A stretch of DNA of 6,776 bases from NCBI GenBank assembly GCA_003229755.1, contig QIFJ01000052.1, forward strand, positions 1 through 6,776, written 5' to 3'. The stretch comes from Pseudomonadota bacterium (GTDB lineage: Bacteria; BMS3Abin14). Shown here piece after piece: positions 1 through 5,813 of this stretch; the stretch's first letter is position 1, and each line of letters opens with the position of its first letter. Position numbers and translations under genes: made by a program. The notes under the pieces are model-generated. The model was given only the letters and a program-made list of their open reading frames with translations. It was not told the DNA's origin and did not search any database.

Positions 1-180
1 ACGCATCTCCATGCGCTTCATGCCGGGAGCGACGAACACCCTTGCCTCCATTTCACCGCGGGGAGTGCTTATGGTCTCCACGGCACTGTACTGGGCTGTG
101 GATTCTCCGGCCTGAATAGACGGGGCGGCAAGGGCCGCCATAAAACCGATAAACAGCAGAATCAAAACAGTCCTTTTCAT
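1..180 (-). CDS. Secreted protein, N-terminal fragment (possible DUF4412/LolA-like), cut by window edge
   Basis: This reading frame starts with ATG at 180-178 and stays open for 60 codons to the window edge, so only the N-terminus is visible. A strong Shine-Dalgarno sequence, GGAGG at 190-186, sits 5 nt before the ATG and fixes the start. Residues 1-24 form a typical Sec signal peptide: MKR n-region, a hydrophobic core to about residue 19, and probable cleavage after SIQA, before Gly25. The mature part begins with Y-S-A-V-E-T, then T-P-R-G-E-M and V-F-V-A-P-G-M-K-R-M-E-M. This resembles the opening strands of DUF4412 or LolA-like periplasmic proteins common in Desulfuromonadales, where a 'Y-x-A-x-x-x' strand is followed by 'G-x-M-x-x-K-V-Y-V' and 'x-R-M-E'. 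The family call is from remembered patterns and is moderate at best. The protein lacks the leader shared by the four genes upstream. Confidence 0.8.
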   Translation of the reverse strand, partial: MKRTVLILLFIGFMAALAAPSIQAGESTAQYSAVETISTPRGEMEARVFVAPGMKRMEMR

Positions 181-418
181 CTTTTCCTCCATTTGAAAAA
201 TCATCTGATTCATCACCCGATTAGTTATCTGGAACTTTCTAAAATGTCTTCATCGGCAGCGGCATTATATTTGCTACCACCGTCGCTGGTATTTGCCATG
301 ACCGGAGCCAGAGTCAGCGAAGAATTGCTCGGTCACGCAGGAAACAAAGCGATTCCCGTGGTCATCTTTTTTACCTGAACCGTGCACAAACATCAGGTTT
401 CCATTCCTGTTAGCGATT
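181..418. other. Intergenic region between gene A and the partial secreted gene
   Basis: This is the longest gap in the window (238 bp). It holds the Shine-Dalgarno sequence of the gene starting at 180, a possible promoter around 264-292, and a 6-bp inverted repeat (ACCTGA at 373-378, TCAGGT at 393-398). Read toward lower coordinates, the inverted repeat is followed by A residues rather than T residues, so it does not look like an intrinsic terminator for gene A. A plus-strand frame with a TTG start (193-378) was judged spurious. The gap suggests that the gene at 180 has its own transcription start. Confidence 0.6.
264..292 (-). promoter_or_regulatory. Possible sigma-70 promoter for the gene starting at 180
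   Basis: On the minus strand there is an exact TATAAT hexamer at 269-264. With a 17-nt spacer the -35 position would be 292-287, which reads ATACCA and is a poor match to TTGACA. Transcription would begin near 257 and leave a leader of roughly 75 nt before the ATG at 180. The support is one perfect -10 box in the right place; the weak -35 keeps confidence low. Confidence 0.3.
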
Positions 419-1156
419 TCATGGACAGCGGACCTTGATCAGCGCCGTTGACCTGCCATCATCGAATGATGCCATTTCGCCCGGGCTCAGTATGCTTCTC
501 CTTTTACTCCCCCTCGTCCAGTCGTCCGGTCCGGAACCGGGCATCTGAATCCCCGTGATTCGCACGAGAAATTCCACTGGATTATTTTTGTGGAGGTTCT
601 GCAAATATAAAAGCTCCGGCCGATACATAATCACATAATCGCCTTTTTCCAAAACAACATATTCTCTTGTTTTCCCGTATTCGAGGTCACCCAGATGGCT
701 TAAAGCATCGCCAGGGTCGACACTGGTGGCATCGCCGTAACCATAGATTGATCCTGTGGCAAACCCACCGTCACCAGGGAAAGGTTTATTTGCCTTGATT
801 AAAACAACACACTCGTCCTGCGCGATACTCAGTTGGGGCGGCATGCCGCTGAAGCCGGTCCGCGGGGTTGTCCTGGGCCCTGCCCTTGGCCGGGAGGGAC
901 CAGGCTGTTGCGCTGGTGTTGAAACAGTGGGGCTGGAAGTATCTCCGGGATTTGTCCACGTACCCGGTTGCGGCTGCACCGTCTGGGCGGAATTGGGGGC
1001 AGGTACTGAGACGAGCGGCTTTCCTGGCTGCTGCACCCGGGGCTGATTGGTGGTAGTCCAGCCGCGGATGTTGCCTGCCGATGCCGCCGCACTGTGCAGA
1101 ATAAAGCTTGTGGCAACTACAGCGGCTAATGCTGCTTTTGACCTGAATATCTTCAT
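419..1156 (-). CDS. Shared-leader exported protein A: signal peptide, Pro/Gln-rich linker, small unknown C-terminal domain
   Basis: The 245-residue product starts at ATG 1156-1154, with GGAGGG at 1169-1164 seven nt upstream. Residues 1-27 are a Sec signal peptide (MKIFRS n-region, cleavage after ASA). The signal peptide matches protein B at 23 of 27 positions. The mature chain begins G-N-I-R-G-W and continues as a Pro/Gln/Thr-rich linker to about residue 110. Linker residues 63-102 match protein D residues 67-106 at 26 of 40 positions, including QPGTWT and TPRTGF. The C-terminal body (about 110-245) is not recognised. It looks beta-rich and contains G-S-I-Y-G-Y-G and G-D-Y-V-I-M-Y. It carries just two cysteines, Cys116 at its beginning and Cys244 near its end, which could form a disulfide closing the domain. 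It is the last gene of the four-gene array, 52 bp after B, and lacks the L-P-x-W-G-G form of the leader found in the other three. Confidence 0.9.
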   Translation of the reverse strand: MKIFRSKAALAAVVATSFILHSAAASAGNIRGWTTTNQPRVQQPGKPLVSVPAPNSAQTVQPQPGTWTNPGDTSSPTVSTPAQQPGPSRPRAGPRTTPRTGFSGMPPQLSIAQDECVVLIKANKPFPGDGGFATGSIYGYGDATSVDPGDALSHLGDLEYGKTREYVVLEKGDYVIMYRPELLYLQNLHKNNPVEFLVRITGIQMPGSGPDDWTRGSKRRSILSPGEMASFDDGRSTALIKVRCP

Positions 1157-1169
1157 GTTCTATCCCTCC
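1071..1169 (-). repeat. Signal-peptide/RBS duplication, copy in gene A (about 88/99 identical to 2560-2658)
   Basis: From the Shine-Dalgarno region through the signal peptide and the cleavage site, A matches B without gaps at about 88 of 99 bases. The similarity includes the untranslated GGAGGGATAGAA segment, so the duplicated unit carried its ribosome binding site. Just past this block the alignment needs gaps. Confidence 0.8.
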
Positions 1170-1208
1170 GCTGGTTCACAATGAAGACAGAAGTATATAT
1201 TTTGATCT

Positions 1209-2645
1209 TCATTGAGGCAGCTTTTGTATTTGAAGGTACAGTTCAATTGCAGTGGAACGGGGAACAATGGGATTGTAAACACTCCCAGCAAAAAAATTCT
1301 CAATGCCAATATAATCCTGGTACTGATAATTCCTGTATTGTCCGACAGAGGATCCGAACCAGAAGGGATGCATACCTCCTACAGGAATTACAGTCGATGT
1401 ACGTTGATTCATCCCGACAAATTTTGCTGGAAATCCATCATCACCAGAAGAACCTTTCAAATATTCCACCACCGCAACAGGACCTGTAGGATTTTCCCCT
1501 GCAATCATATCGGCTTTACTGTAGTTAAACAGAATTCCGTGAGGGTCCGCTCCAGTCGATTGAGTAGGAAAAGTTTTTTCTGTAAATCCGGGAATAACAT
1601 CCGGCTCATTGCGGCCAAGTACACGAAAAGTCTCAAGTGGAGATATGGTCACACACACTCTTTTCTCAGCGAGAGTGCTTGTTGTTGAAATCAGGTTATC
1701 TATAGGGGCTGGGTTTTGCTGTGTCCATGCAGGCACCGGGTAACCAGTATCGCTTGGATTAAAGGCATTTGGGGCACATGGCAGCAGATTGGCTAACTTG
1801 GGAGGAAAATACCTTGACCAAACCCCGATAATATCCTGCCCGTTGCGCTTCTCCCAGATCGTGGGTTCGACAACGACAACATCCCCTCCTTCTTCCAGAA
1901 CTCCTTCCCAGACTAACAGAGGCAGCCTGTCGCTGTATGCACGTGCTGCAGTATACGGAACACTGGTGGGGTAAGTATCACCGTTTCTGAACCCACCATT
2001 TTTTGTGGCTGTTCCACCCTTTATGGCCCCGGAGAATTTTTTTGTATTACCTATAACCTTCGTTGCTTTAGTGATATTTGACGAGATGGCACCCCATTGA
2101 GAATATTTCAGTACTTTCGCGGCGATGTAGTAGGAGTGTCCTCGTCTGGGAAGTACACCTTTCACAGCAAAAATACGAAAACCGTTGATAGTTATTCGAA
2201 ACCTCGCTTTTTTCCCGGGCACATCCTGCTGGGCTGTTTCGGTTCTTCCCGACGAACCCGTAGATCCCTGTCGGGGGGGCGATATACCCAATGCCCTTCC
2301 TCCGGTTTGCGGAAGCAGGGGTGATGGAGCCGTCCTGGACCTGGTGGTTGGCCGGAATGAACGGGAGCGCTGCACGGGAGCTGTCCCTGAGGGACTGGAA
2401 GTGGTTCCGGAGGTAGTCCTGGGAGGTGACCAGGAGGAAGGCGGCGGCGGCTGAACTGTCTGGGCGGGAACAGGTGCCGGTTCTGAGACAAAGGGCTGCC
2501 CGGGCTGCTGTACCTGTGGCTGATTGGTGGTAGTAGTTGCGCCGCCCCAGCTGGGCAGGTTGCCTGCCGAAGCCGCCGCACTGTACAGAATAAAGCTTAT
2601 GGCAACAACACCGGCCAATGCCGCTAGTGACCTGAAAATCTTCAT
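1209..2645 (-). CDS. Shared-leader exported protein B: signal peptide, Pro-rich linker, large unknown C-terminal region
   Basis: The 478-residue product starts at ATG 2645-2643, with AAGGAGG at 2660-2654 eight nt upstream. Residues 1-27 are a Sec signal peptide cleaved after ASA. The mature end is G-N-L-P-S-W-G-G, followed by a Pro/Ser/Thr-rich linker to about residue 140. The body starts with R-F-R-I-T-I-N-G-F near 148-156. Residues about 197-267 contain V-I-G-N-T, G-G-F-R-N-G-D, L-L-V-W-E-G and E-P-T-I-W-E. From memory this resembles uncharacterised secreted bacterial proteins with 'R-x-G-D' and 'L-L-W-E-G ... P-T-I-W-E-W' motifs; a profile search would be needed to confirm it. The last 180 residues (F-W-F-G, Y-Q-Y-Q-D-Y-I-G) are unrecognised. 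Cys290 and Cys331 are the only cysteines and could pair. The gene lies 64 bp after C and 52 bp before A. Its signal peptide and RBS DNA are close to A's, so A and B are likely duplicates at the 5' end only. Confidence 0.9.
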   Translation of the reverse strand: MKIFRSLAALAGVVAISFILYSAAASAGNLPSWGGATTTTNQPQVQQPGQPFVSEPAPVPAQTVQPPPPSSWSPPRTTSGTTSSPSGTAPVQRSRSFRPTTRSRTAPSPLLPQTGGRALGISPPRQGSTGSSGRTETAQQDVPGKKARFRITINGFRIFAVKGVLPRRGHSYYIAAKVLKYSQWGAISSNITKATKVIGNTKKFSGAIKGGTATKNGGFRNGDTYPTSVPYTAARAYSDRLPLLVWEGVLEEGGDVVVVEPTIWEKRNGQDIIGVWSRYFPPKLANLLPCAPNAFNPSDTGYPVPAWTQQNPAPIDNLISTTSTLAEKRVCVTISPLETFRVLGRNEPDVIPGFTEKTFPTQSTGADPHGILFNYSKADMIAGENPTGPVAVVEYLKGSSGDDGFPAKFVGMNQRTSTVIPVGGMHPFWFGSSVGQYRNYQYQDYIGIENFFAGSVYNPIVPRSTAIELYLQIQKLPQ

Positions 2646-2658
2646 TTTCTATCCCTCC
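2560..2658 (-). repeat. Signal-peptide/RBS duplication, copy in gene B
   Basis: This is the partner of 1071-1169, offset by 1489 bp in the same orientation. The shared RBS, start codon and signal peptide show that genes A and B share a 5' end while their 3' portions are unrelated. Confidence 0.8.
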
Positions 2659-2709
2659 TTAAATGTTATCTTTACTTAACTTCCCCGGTTCTCAGGCCAT
2701 ATTTATGTT

Positions 2710-3657
2710 TTAGCGTAATGTCCCGATTATAACTCCGGGGGTCGGGATCACGGTCCCAGCAACCACAGAACCCACCGGAACATAGGGTGGGGCGAATGCC
2801 GGCACCGGACCCTGCCCCATCACGTTCTGTACCATTGAACTGGAAAGCCAGATTGAAAAGCTCGATGAAAACTGCTTTGAAAAACTGTTTATGGCGTCCC
2901 TGGCTTCAGGTGTAATCTGGGTACCGCGAAATTGCCGGAAGATCCTGGCAGCCAACAGCTCGGAAGATTTTATATCAGTCTGTCTTGCCGACAAGGCAAT
3001 CAGCGGCATAGGAACGTTAGGAGTGGGTGGCGCCCGGGGGCCGGGGTAGGCGGCGAAGGATGGATACCACGGCAGTCCGAGTATATTGACGCTGTCCTGC
3101 CATTCTTTCCACGCACCTGCTATCGAAGTGGCGAAGATGTCCGCGATCCCGGCGGGTACATTGTTTGAGATAAGCTGTGACTTGATATGTGGGCCGATGT
3201 CCGGTCCATTAAGGCAGGACACAGGACAGATTGCGCTGACCGCTTGGATCTGTACGTTCTGAAAATGAGCCTGAAGAGTCCAGAAGCTGTTGACCGCCGT
3301 TTTTGCAGCATCCCATGCCAGGTCACACCATTGGACCCACTGTGTTTTTGTGCCCACAGGCTCGGCTTGCTGTGCTTCAATGATTGCTGTGGGAGCAGTT
3401 CTCCTGAAAGTATTCGTGCGAGGTTGATTACGCTGGCCACGGGGAGAAGTCATTTGCCTGGCAGGCTGGACTGTCCGGGCGTTACCGGCTGCCGGCTGTG
3501 AGATTAGGGGCTGTCTGGGCTGCTGTATCGGCTGGGGTTGAGTGGTGGCCCTGCCCCCCCAGGGGGGCAGGTTGCCCGCTGATGCCCACTGGCCGGAAAA
3601 AACAACACCCACTACGACAGCTATGGTAAATATGGACTTTGGCATAAAAGCACTCAT
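2710..3657 (-). CDS. Shared-leader exported protein C: signal peptide, Pro/Gln-rich linker, helical unknown C-terminal domain
   Basis: The frame is open from an ATG at 3699 (329 residues), but ATG 3657-3655 is preferred. It gives a 27-residue signal peptide ending Q-W-A-S-A, exactly the length in A, B and D, and it aligns with D (KS.F, G/S-Q-W-A). A strong AAGGAG (3691-3686) instead sits 7 nt before an in-frame ATT at 3678, so the true start is open. In numbering from 3657, the mature end is G-N-L-P-P-W-G-G. The linker that follows (TTQPQPIQQPRQPLISQPAA) is identical to D's. The body, from about residue 105, is unrecognised. It starts W-V-Q-W-C-D-L-A-W, looks largely helical, has cysteines only at 111, 144 and 148 (I-C-P-V-S-C), and includes a Pro-rich break (G-P-R-A-P-P-T-P) before a second helical stretch. 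It ends in a Pro/Val/Gly-rich tail. No catalytic motif is evident. Confidence 0.85.
   Translation of the reverse strand: MSAFMPKSIFTIAVVVGVVFSGQWASAGNLPPWGGRATTQPQPIQQPRQPLISQPAAGNARTVQPARQMTSPRGQRNQPRTNTFRRTAPTAIIEAQQAEPVGTKTQWVQWCDLAWDAAKTAVNSFWTLQAHFQNVQIQAVSAICPVSCLNGPDIGPHIKSQLISNNVPAGIADIFATSIAGAWKEWQDSVNILGLPWYPSFAAYPGPRAPPTPNVPMPLIALSARQTDIKSSELLAARIFRQFRGTQITPEARDAINSFSKQFSSSFSIWLSSSMVQNVMGQGPVPAFAPPYVPVGSVVAGTVIPTPGVIIGTLR
3491..3547 (-). repeat. Leader direct repeat, copy in gene C (55/57 identical to 5501-5557)
   Basis: These 57 bases match 5501-5557 with only two substitutions (3499 versus 5509, and 3520 versus 5530). They encode the linker segment TTQPQPIQQPRQPLISQPA. Identity is much higher than in the flanking signal-peptide and downstream linker DNA, so the block is either a recent duplication or one homogenised by gene conversion. 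Confidence 0.85.
3551..3570. repeat. Perfect 9-bp inverted repeat inside the leader of gene C
   Basis: CTGCCCCCC at 3551-3559 and GGGGGGCAG at 3562-3570 are exact reverse complements separated by two bases. As a hairpin it would form about 8 G-C-rich pairs with a 4-nt loop. It encodes the L-P-P-W-G-G part of the leader. The corresponding DNA in D and B encodes the same protein motif with weaker symmetry. It may simply reflect Pro (CCC) and Gly (GGG) codons side by side, or it may affect early translation or recombination. Confidence 0.6.
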
Positions 3658-3685
3658 GCCGCTCTTCAATATATTAATGGTTTTT

Positions 3686-3691
3686 CTCCTT
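3686..3691 (-). promoter_or_regulatory. Strong Shine-Dalgarno sequence not aligned with an ATG of gene C
   Basis: AAGGAG (minus strand) lies inside the extended frame of C. Seven nt downstream is ATT (3678-3676), in frame with the protein. The nearest conventional starts are an ATG too far upstream to use it (3699) and an ATG 28 nt downstream (3657), which has only a weak GAAGAG at 3667-3662. AUU is a rare but known initiation codon (infC). This site could mark AUU initiation or a decayed ATG. Confidence 0.45.
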
Positions 3692-3699
3692 GAGATCAT

Positions 3700-3753
3700 C
3701 CCGTCACTTCGTGAAAAAGCGCTGGACGGCGTTGGCTTTGGCCAACCGGCCCT
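3700..3753. other. Short C/D intergenic spacer with a small stem-loop
   Basis: GTTGGC (3731-3736) and GCCAAC (3741-3746) form a 6-bp stem with a 4-nt loop just after the stop codon of D. On the minus strand a run of five T residues follows, but about 15 nt further on, so it is not a classical terminator. It may stabilise the 3' end of the D message. Confidence 0.3.
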
Positions 3754-5667
3754 TTACGGGTGAGCTGTTCCATCGGGCATTATAGCGCCTGACCAGTTAA
3801 CATCAGTAAGCGTCGCGCTCGTAAGATCAGCTCCCCTAAGGTTGCTATTACTTAAATTGCTGCCCGGCAGGAATGCATAGCTGAGGTTGGCGTTGCTGAA
3901 GTTTACGTTTTGAAGATTCAAGGGTCCGGAGTTACTATCAACACATTCTAAGCGACCAAGGTCGGTGGTTGGAGTCATAGCCGGGAATAGATGAAAAAGA
4001 CACGCACGAACCCGGGTCATATGGGCTCCCGTAAAGTTTGCACCGTAAAATTGTGTAGGGGCGATAAATTGACCTCCGAACAGGTCTGTAGCCTGGAAAT
4101 TAGCCATCCTCAGGTCCAACGAATCGAACGTTACACGTTTAAGAACACTCCGCTCCAGATTTGCCTGGTAGAAGCTGGAATTCGAGATCATTGAGTAGCT
4201 CATGTCCACATTGGTAATGCTTGCCTGCTTGAAATTCGCGCCCTCGATCCTAACAAGCTCTAATTTCGCGGAATCCAATTTTGCCCTCTCGGCATTAACA
4301 CCGTCAAATTTAGATTTTGTTAGATCACTACCGACGAAGCTGGCTCCCGTCAGATCGGTCTTATGAAAGTTGGATTGTTGTAACATGGCACCGTTAAACC
4401 TAGCCCGGGCCAGGTTTGTATCGGTGAAAACCTGGCTGTACAGGAATGCGTTGGTAAAATCGGCATCCATAGCCATGGCGCCATTGAATTTTAAATATGA
4501 GTTTATCAGGGCGCCTTCGGACCTTTTCCGCAAGGTCCCGGCAAATCGGGGATTTTCTCCATTTTCACTGGCTGTATCCATTCCAATAAATTTTGCCCCC
4601 GTCAACCTGGCGTTGGAGAAATCAACCTGGTAAAGGATGGTATTGGAAAAATCGGCCCCGGATAGGTCCGTGCCTGCGAATTTTGAGGCGAGGATATGGG
4701 CATTGCTGAAAGAAACCCTCGCCATATAGGCGTTGGAAAAAACTGCACCCCCACTCAGGGCAACTCCGGAAAAGATGGTATTTGCGAAAGTAGCCCCGGT
4801 GAAATCCCCAGAAATCCCTTGATATCTTTGTTTGAGCTTCCTGAAATCCAGACCGTCAAAATGCGAGTTTTTCAGAGTACCTGAAAAAACCGTATTGTCG
4901 ATTATCGCGCCTCTGAAGTCAGCGCCGATTGCGCGGACGATGTGCGTATCACTTAAATTTGTCCGGTTCAGTTTTGCGTTTGTGAATGTATCACTCCAAA
5001 GATCCGCTCCTGTAAGATCGGCATCCTCAAGAAAAGCCCCTGTAAAATCAGCTCTTCGCAGATTTACTCCAGACAGATTAGCGCCTCTGAGGTTGGCACC
5101 TTTAAGATCAGCGCCTTCCAGAAAAGCACCCCGCAGGTCCGTGCAGTGCAAGTCAGCACCAGTAGCGGACCTTGGACTGTAGTTCTGGGACGGTGGCGGC
5201 GCGTTAAGACGATCTGTGTCCGGGGTCTGTCTGTACCCAGAGCAGACCGTGGGTGGGGCGATTGCGGGGAGCTGGGGCCCGAATCCGGAAGCCCTTTGTT
5301 CCAGGTGCCGACCGACGGCTTTGGGCTGCAGGTTGAAGGCCCTGGTAGTGAAACCGGTTCGCGGTGTTACCTTGGACCTTGCCCCCGGCTGGAAGGACCT
5401 GGGCTGCTGCGTTGGCGTTACTACCGTAGGGGTCGATGTGGTTCCGGGTACCGTCCAAGTGCCTGGCTGCGGTACCTGCACAGAAGGAGCGACATTGGCA
5501 GCCGGCTGCGAGATTAGGGGCTGTCTGGGTTGCTGTATCGGCTGGGGTTGAGTGGTGACCCCGCCGCCCCAACCGGGCAGATTACCGGCCATTGCCCACT
5601 GGCTGCCCAGCAGGACAACTGCGGCGGCAATAACTGCAAAACCAGATTTAGAAATAGAAGTTTTCAT
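3754..5667 (-). CDS. Shared-leader exported protein D: secreted pentapeptide-repeat protein
   Basis: The 637-residue product starts at ATG 5667-5665, with AAAGGAG at 5680-5674 six nt upstream. Residues 1-27 are a Sec signal peptide cleaved after Q-W-A-M-A. The mature end is G-N-L-P-G-W-G-G, followed by a Pro/Gln/Thr-rich linker to about residue 165 with Cys142. From about 171 almost to the end run pentapeptide repeats of the A-[D/N/F]-[L/F]-x-x type, clearest in A-D-L-K-G-A-N-L-R-G-A-N-L-S-G. In known family members such repeats fold into a right-handed quadrilateral beta helix. The run is broken near 390 (G-M-D-T-A-S-E-N-G-E-N) and near 560-590, where a loop holds two cysteines (A-C-L-F and L-E-C-V). 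Cytoplasmic relatives include gyrase-protecting proteins of the Qnr/MfpA type. Here the signal peptide argues against that role, and a structural, binding or surface role is more likely. The family is certain; the function is unknown. Of the four array members it has the longest body. Confidence 0.95.
   Translation of the reverse strand: MKTSISKSGFAVIAAAVVLLGSQWAMAGNLPGWGGGVTTQPQPIQQPRQPLISQPAANVAPSVQVPQPGTWTVPGTTSTPTVVTPTQQPRSFQPGARSKVTPRTGFTTRAFNLQPKAVGRHLEQRASGFGPQLPAIAPPTVCSGYRQTPDTDRLNAPPPSQNYSPRSATGADLHCTDLRGAFLEGADLKGANLRGANLSGVNLRRADFTGAFLEDADLTGADLWSDTFTNAKLNRTNLSDTHIVRAIGADFRGAIIDNTVFSGTLKNSHFDGLDFRKLKQRYQGISGDFTGATFANTIFSGVALSGGAVFSNAYMARVSFSNAHILASKFAGTDLSGADFSNTILYQVDFSNARLTGAKFIGMDTASENGENPRFAGTLRKRSEGALINSYLKFNGAMAMDADFTNAFLYSQVFTDTNLARARFNGAMLQQSNFHKTDLTGASFVGSDLTKSKFDGVNAERAKLDSAKLELVRIEGANFKQASITNVDMSYSMISNSSFYQANLERSVLKRVTFDSLDLRMANFQATDLFGGQFIAPTQFYGANFTGAHMTRVRACLFHLFPAMTPTTDLGRLECVDSNSGPLNLQNVNFSNANLSYAFLPGSNLSNSNLRGADLTSATLTDVNWSGAIMPDGTAHP
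5501..5557 (-). repeat. Leader direct repeat, copy in gene D
   Basis: This is the partner of 3491-3547, in the same orientation about 2 kb away, with 55 of 57 bases identical. Recombination between the two copies would delete the body of D and fuse D's signal peptide to C's body in frame. Confidence 0.85.
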
Positions 5668-5813
5668 TTTCTTCTCCTTTTATGCCCCCGTGCAGCTACC
5701 GGTACTTTCGCAACTGAAAATCTTTTTCTTGCCCAGGTTAACTCTTTCCCCCTCACCTCAATCCTCTCCCTCCAGGGGAGAGGAAGAGTAATAACTTTGG
5801 CCAACGGCTTCAA
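5668..5813. other. Intergenic region upstream of gene D
   Basis: This is a 146-bp gap between the end of the small secreted gene at 5814 and the start of D. It contains the RBS of D and the hairpin element at 5746-5783. No convincing -10/-35 pair was found by eye. The gap is wider than the others in the array, so a promoter for the four-gene array could lie here. Confidence 0.5.
5746..5783. repeat. REP-like dispersed palindromic element
   Basis: The segment reads TTCCCCCTCACC, then a hairpin with arms CCTCTCCC (5763-5770) and GGGAGAGG (5776-5783) around a 5-nt loop. C-rich 'CCCTCACC...CCTCTCCC...GGGGAGAGG' elements are, from memory, common dispersed intergenic repeats in many proteobacterial genomes. 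No T-run follows on the minus strand, so it is unlikely to be a simple terminator. It may end or stabilise the upstream transcript, or be a passive repeat. Confidence 0.5.

Noticed and set aside
193..378. Plus-strand 61-residue frame with a hydrophobic stretch
   Set aside because: It begins with TTG, has no Shine-Dalgarno sequence, starts right beside the RBS of the minus-strand gene at 180 and has no recognisable similarity. It is probably chance.
373..398. Inverted repeat ACCTGA/TCAGGT as a terminator of gene A
   Set aside because: The stem has only 6 pairs with a 14-nt loop, and on the minus strand it is followed by A residues, not T residues.
2192..2581. Minus-strand overlapping frames in the leaders of A, B and D (for example 2192-2581, 829-1116, 5204-5572) as overlapping genes
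   Set aside because: They follow the GC-rich Pro/Gln-coding DNA in a second frame and have no RBS. The matching of such frames among leaders is expected from the DNA similarity itself.
4832..5182. Long plus-strand frame rich in repeated A-P-x-R-S-A-P opposite gene D
   Set aside because: Its repetitiveness is the antisense image of the pentapeptide repeats. It has no RBS and lies wholly inside D.
419..5667. Toxin-immunity (polymorphic toxin or contact-dependent inhibition) array
   Set aside because: The layout is reminiscent, but there are no small unexported immunity genes between the members, every gene has its own signal peptide, and no nuclease, deaminase or pore-forming motif was recognised.
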